Part shown: piece by piece, positions 6,215 through 8,980 of the stretch | How the letters are laid out: each line of letters begins with the position of its first letter | Position numbering within the stretch: position 1 is the first letter of the stretch | NCBI GenBank assembly: GCA_946479995.1 | Contig: CAMLIU010000042.1 | Span: 1-8,980, forward strand | Source: an uncultured Gemmatimonadota bacterium | Lineage (GTDB): Bacteria > Gemmatimonadota > Gemmatimonadetes > Gemmatimonadales > Gemmatimonadaceae | Length of the DNA: 8,980 bases | Direction: 5' to 3' | Notes under the pieces: model-generated | Told to the model about the DNA's origin: nothing | Database searches by the model: none | What the model saw: the letters and a program-made list of their open reading frames with translations, nothing else | Position numbers and translations under genes: made by a program

Positions 6215-6541
6215 ATGTCGAATGCGACGACGGTGACCGATGCCGACTTCGAGCAGGAAGTCGAGAAGAACGACAAGCTGACGGTGGTGGATTTCTGGGC
6301 GACGTGGTGCGGCCCCTGCCGCATGATCGCGCCCGTGCTCGACCAGCTCGCCGCCGAGTACAAGGACAAGGTGAAGGTGACGAAGCTGGACGTCGACGCC
6401 AACATCAAGACGGCCACGCGGTTCAACGTGCGGTCCATCCCGATGCTGCTGTTCTTCAAGGACGGCAAGGTGGTGGACCAGATCGTGGGCGCGGTGCCGC
6501 GGCAGGCGATCGAGGCGAAGTTCAAGCAGCACGCGGCGTGA
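6215..6541 (+). CDS. trxA: Thioredoxin
   Basis: Small cytoplasmic disulfide reductase that keeps protein thiols reduced and serves ribonucleotide reductase and other enzymes, itself recycled by thioredoxin reductase. 108 residues, the standard length. The active site is FWATWCGPC with the redox pair Cys32 and Cys35 (WCGPCRMIAP, 31-40). The buried Asp26 lies in TVVDFW, the cis-proline loop is SIPMLLFF with Pro76, and the C-terminal part FKDGKVVDQIVGAVPRQAIEAKF is typical. There is no signal peptide, so it is a cytoplasmic thioredoxin rather than a periplasmic TlpA/DsbE type. AGGGA at 6208-6212 is very close to the ATG, with a further GGGAG at 6198-6202, so the ribosome-binding site is not ideal. 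Followed by a stem-loop. Confidence 0.97.
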   Translation: MSNATTVTDADFEQEVEKNDKLTVVDFWATWCGPCRMIAPVLDQLAAEYKDKVKVTKLDVDANIKTATRFNVRSIPMLLFFKDGKVVDQIVGAVPRQAIEAKFKQHAA

Positions 6542-6593
6542 TGGCGTAACGCGCGGCGGTCGTTGCCGGTTTCCGGCGCGTGTCACAGATTTC

Positions 6594-6625
6594 GGGCCGG
6601 GAAGTCATTAACTTCCCGGCCCTTC
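6594..6625 (+). terminator. Stem-loop after trxA, probable intrinsic terminator
   Basis: A perfect 12-bp stem pairs 6594-6605 (GGGCCGGGAAGT) with 6611-6622, around the 5-base loop CATTA. A modest T-containing tail (TTCTCGTT, 6623-6630) follows. A shorter 5-bp hairpin, GCCGG-ttt-CCGGC (6565-6577), precedes it. The long GC-rich stem 53 bases after the trxA stop fits a terminator, but the tail is weak and the next start codon is only 13 bases after the stem, so a role in the leader of the following gene is an alternative. Confidence 0.65.
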
Positions 6626-6635
6626 TCGTTCCCTG

Positions 6636-7613
6636 ATGCCCGCCACTGTTGCCGGCCTGCGGTATCCGTTCACGCGCGTGCTCCTGCCGCGCACCCGCCT
6701 GGCCTACGTCCACCTGAAGAACCTGCTCAGCGACGCGAAGCGCGATCGCGGTGCGCGCGTGTCCGGGTACGTGGCCATCTGGCTGCCGGAGGAGTTCATC
6801 GTCCTCTACCTGCAGCGCGGGGAGCTGGTGAACGCCTGCCAGTTCGACGGACAGACCTTCCAGCCGGTCGCCATCGGACCGGTGGTGGACCGGCTGCCGG
6901 CGGAGCCGGAATACGGCGAGATCTGCTTCCATGAAGCGGACGACGAGCAGCTCGCCTGCATGTATGCGTCGCAGACGAACGCACCGGAGCCCTGGCCGGT
7001 GGAGCTGCGGTCGAGCGATCCGGCGGCGCTCTTTCCCTACCTCATGGCGTCCACCTTCGATGGCCTGGTGGAGATCGCGCCGGATGGGGTGGTGAACTAC
7101 CTGCTGTTCCAGAACGGCGTGGTCGAGCGCGCGTACCTGGCCGGCATGCAGTCGGGAACACTCATCGAACGTGTGGAGCGGCTGTTCGCGCCGGAGCGCC
7201 GCGCCCTGCGGATCTCGGTGCGGCGGTGGGCGCCGCCGGGGCCGCTCCCGGTGCAGGCGCCGGCGGCGCTCGTCCAGGCCTACCGCGACCTGACCACGTC
7301 GCTCGTGCTCCGCCTGGCCAGCGAGGGGCGGGAGAGTGCGCCGGCCATCGCCGAGCATGCGCGCCAGGCGCTCCTCCCCGCGCATCCGTCGCTCGAGGGG
7401 ATCAGCTTCAGCGGTCGGCCGCACCGTCCGGTGGTGGCGGATGCCGACGCGCTCACCGTCGGCGTCGCGGCGCTCATCAACGAGCTGCTGTGGACGGCGG
7501 GCGACCAGCACGGGGAGCAGAGCGCCACGATGCTCCGGGAGCTGATGCACGAGCGGCGACACCTGTTCCAGAGCGCCGGCCTCTACGACCGGATCGCATG
7601 GGCGGCCTCGTGA
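6636..7613 (+). CDS. Unrecognised protein with an internal duplication (DUF4388-like modules suspected)
   Basis: 325 residues, no signal peptide or membrane segment, so probably cytoplasmic. Two segments follow the same pattern: SGYVAI...LYLQRGELVNA (43-67) and DGLVEI...LLFQNGVVERA (142-166). In both, a Gly starts a strand, Q-x-Gly follows at the same spacing (Gly44/Gly62 and Gly143/Gly161, 18 residues) and an Ala lies 5 residues later. This strand pattern recalls the DUF4388/PatA N-terminal type of domain, but membership is an inference. The remainder (about 208-325) is mostly helical. The ATG at 6636 has no visible ribosome-binding site, and a stop lies in frame at 6609 within the stem-loop. 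Its stop overlaps a possible GTG start of rsmI (GTGA), so it is probably co-translated with rsmI. I do not recognise a function. Confidence 0.85.
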   Translation: MPATVAGLRYPFTRVLLPRTRLAYVHLKNLLSDAKRDRGARVSGYVAIWLPEEFIVLYLQRGELVNACQFDGQTFQPVAIGPVVDRLPAEPEYGEICFHEADDEQLACMYASQTNAPEPWPVELRSSDPAALFPYLMASTFDGLVEIAPDGVVNYLLFQNGVVERAYLAGMQSGTLIERVERLFAPERRALRISVRRWAPPGPLPVQAPAALVQAYRDLTTSLVLRLASEGRESAPAIAEHARQALLPAHPSLEGISFSGRPHRPVVADADALTVGVAALINELLWTAGDQHGEQSATMLRELMHERRHLFQSAGLYDRIAWAAS

Positions 7614-8449
7614 CCGAGCCCCTGGAAGGCGCCGGCACCCTCTACGTGGTCAGCACCCCCATCGGAAACATGGGGGATTTTTCTTTCCGCGCGGTGGAGA
7701 CGCTGCGCGACGTCAGCGCCGTGCTCGCCGAGGACACCCGACACACCGTCCACCTGCTGCAGCGATACGGCGTGACGACGCCCCTCGTGCCCTACCATGA
7801 GCACAACGAGGCGAAGGCCACGCCGGCACTCGTGGCGCGGCTGGCCGCGGGGGAGAGCCTGGCACTGGTGTCGGACGCGGGCACGCCGCTGCTCTCCGAT
7901 CCCGGCGCGCGGCTCGTGCGCGCCGCGATCGAGGCGGGGATCCGCGTGGCGCCCGTGCCGGGGGCGTCGGCGCTCCTGTCGGCACTGGTGGGGGCGGGAC
8001 TCGATGCCGAACGGTTCACCTTCTTCGGATTCCTCGCCCGGCGCGGCAGGGAACGAACGGCAGCGATCGCCGACATCGCCGCCCTCCGCCACACCGCGGT
8101 GCTGTACGAAGCGCCCTCCCGCGTGGCGGACACCCTGGCCGAGCTCGCTGCGGCGGGAGCGAGCGAGCGGGCGGCCGCGGTGTGCCGCGAGCTGACGAAG
8201 CAGTTCGAGGAGTTCCGGCGCGGAACGCTCGGCGAGCTCGCGGCGTATTACGACGATGTCCCGCCGCGCGGAGAGGTCGTGATCGTCATCGCCGGAGCTG
8301 CCGCACCAGCAGGTGCGAGCGAAGAGCAGTTGCGTGAGCGCGCGGCGGAGCTGCGCGCCGAGGGGCGGAGCGCGCGCGACGTTGCGGCCGCGCTCGTGTC
8401 CGAGCTGGGCGCAGCGCGGAACCTCGCCTACCGCATCGCCACGGAGTGA
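7598..8449 (+). CDS. rsmI: 16S rRNA (cytidine-1402-2'-O)-methyltransferase
   Basis: S-adenosylmethionine-dependent tetrapyrrole-methylase-fold enzyme that 2'-O-methylates C1402 in the decoding centre of 16S rRNA. 283 residues from the ATG at 7598 (E. coli 286). Motifs: TLYVVSTPIGNMGD (14-27), LAEDTRHT (43-50), HEHNEAK (67-73), LALVSDAGTPLLSDPG (88-103), VPVPGASA (118-125), LYEAPSRV (169-176), CRELTKQFEE (196-205) and GEVVIVIAG (225-233). A C-terminal helical extension (about 240-283) matches the RsmI tail. Two starts are possible: ATG 7598, overlapping the upstream gene by 16 bases, or GTG 7610, with a 4-base GTGA overlap; neither has a strong ribosome-binding site. Both keep all motifs. A reading that begins further upstream (7226) only lies in another frame of the preceding gene. 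Confidence 0.95.
   Translation: MGGLVTEPLEGAGTLYVVSTPIGNMGDFSFRAVETLRDVSAVLAEDTRHTVHLLQRYGVTTPLVPYHEHNEAKATPALVARLAAGESLALVSDAGTPLLSDPGARLVRAAIEAGIRVAPVPGASALLSALVGAGLDAERFTFFGFLARRGRERTAAIADIAALRHTAVLYEAPSRVADTLAELAAAGASERAAAVCRELTKQFEEFRRGTLGELAAYYDDVPPRGEVVIVIAGAAAPAGASEEQLRERAAELRAEGRSARDVAAALVSELGAARNLAYRIATE
8443..8446 (+). promoter_or_regulatory. Ribosome-binding site deciding a GTG start
   Basis: GGAG lies 5 bases before the GTG at 8452, inside the last codons of rsmI. It favours that start over the ATG at 8464, which has no comparable site. Confidence 0.6.
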
Positions 8450-8451
8450 CG

Positions 8452-8980
8452 GTGCGCGGCGCGATGCATCGCTGGCTGCGCGCTGCCGCGCTGGTCGCCG
8501 CGCTGGTGCTGCCGGCGAGCGCCGCGCGCGAGGCGCCGCGGCTCACCATCGCCCGGCTGCAGTACGACGGCGGCGGCGACTGGTACGCCAATCCGTCCAG
8601 CCTTCCCAACCTGCTCGCCGCGATCCGGGAGCGCACGTCGCTGCCGGTGGAGGCCACCGAGGCGCGGGTCACGCTGATGGACGACCGGCTGTGGGACTAC
8701 CCGTTCCTGCACATGACCGGGCATGGCAACGTGAAGTTCAGCGACGAGGAAGTGCGGCGGCTGCGCGAGTACCTCGAGCGCGGCGGCTTCCTCCATGCGG
8801 ACGACAATTACGGGCTGGATGAGAGCTTCCGGCGCGAGATGAAGCGCGTCTTTCCCGACCGCGAGCTCGTGGACGTCCCGCTCTCGCATCCCATCTACCA
8901 CCTGGTCTACGACTTCCCGAAGGGGATCCCGAAGATCCACGAGCACGACGGCAAGCCGGCGCGCGGCTTCGGCATCTTCC
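8452..8980 (+). CDS. DUF4159 domain protein, secreted, 3' end cut by the window
   Basis: 176 codons are present and the frame stays open at the right edge. The N-terminus is a signal peptide: MRGAMHRWLR, a hydrophobic run (11-20) and a probable cleavage after PASA (24), so the protein is exported. The rest carries features I associate with DUF4159: RLQYDGGGDWYANPSSLPNLLAAI (35-58), YPFLHMTGHGNVKFSDEEVRRLREYL (83-108), GGFLHADDNYGLDESFRREMKRVFP (111-135), SHPIYHLVY (145-153) and KIHEHDGKPARGFGIF (161-176). The family's activity is not known to me. The fold recalls a glutamine-amidotransferase-like Rossmann domain, which is inference. In other genomes this family is often near MoxR-type ATPase and DUF58 genes, so those could lie just beyond the window. 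It begins 2 bases after the rsmI stop; the GTG start is chosen from its ribosome-binding site, with ATG 8464 as alternative. Confidence 0.9.
   Translation, partial: MRGAMHRWLRAAALVAALVLPASAAREAPRLTIARLQYDGGGDWYANPSSLPNLLAAIRERTSLPVEATEARVTLMDDRLWDYPFLHMTGHGNVKFSDEEVRRLREYLERGGFLHADDNYGLDESFRREMKRVFPDRELVDVPLSHPIYHLVYDFPKGIPKIHEHDGKPARGFGIF

Noticed and set aside
7226..7597. Possible 407-residue fusion upstream of rsmI
   Set aside because: The extra N-terminus is an out-of-frame reading of the preceding gene, low in complexity, and RsmI proteins start just before the STPIGN motif, as at 7598 or 7610.
1..8980. CRISPR array, insertion sequence, prophage or defence island
   Set aside because: No spaced repeats, transposase, integrase, terminal inverted repeats or defence-type domains are visible, and the tRNA shows no partial copy nearby that would mark an attachment site.

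Overview
The window is a GC-rich, densely coded bacterial chromosome segment with eleven protein genes (two cut by the window edges) and one tRNA. No mobile element, CRISPR array, rRNA or phage gene is visible. GTG starts, 4-base stop/start overlaps, the gene families present (a DUF4159-type secreted protein, a degenerate HPt protein with Pro/Ala linker) and a tRNA-Gln of the U1:A72 type are most consistent with Gemmatimonadota. That assignment is inferred from the general look of the proteins, not from any search.

Left half (1-5170), all on the minus strand, read right to left: pdxJ (vitamin B6 ring closure), a 528-residue protein with three HPt-like helical modules that all lack the phospho-accepting histidine, a YbhN/UPF0104 membrane protein, ispE (MEP isoprenoid pathway), tRNA-Gln(TTG), and the 5' part of prs (PRPP synthase). 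Gaps are 48, 13, -4 and 24 bases, then about 57 bases between the tRNA and prs, so this looks like one transcription unit. A possible extra promoter lies just in front of prs. PdxJ consumes 1-deoxyxylulose 5-phosphate, the same metabolite that feeds the MEP pathway containing IspE.

Middle (5241-6128): a small plus-strand lipoprotein of unknown function, divergent from pdxJ, converges with a minus-strand methylmalonyl-CoA epimerase gene (propionate/methylmalonyl-CoA metabolism), with only 6 bases between the stop codons.

Right half (6215-8980), all on the plus strand: trxA (thioredoxin) followed by a strong 12-bp stem-loop, then a likely co-translated run of an unrecognised 325-residue protein with an internal duplication, rsmI (16S rRNA ribose methyltransferase) and a DUF4159 secreted/periplasmic protein that runs off the window. 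An AT-rich island between the epimerase gene and trxA is the best candidate for a divergent promoter region.

Most of the window is housekeeping. The parts worth a second look are the HPt-like protein without phospho-histidines, the duplicated-module protein between trxA and rsmI, and the stem-loop placed only 13 bases before the latter's start codon. I found no convincing sign of a wholly new multi-gene system.
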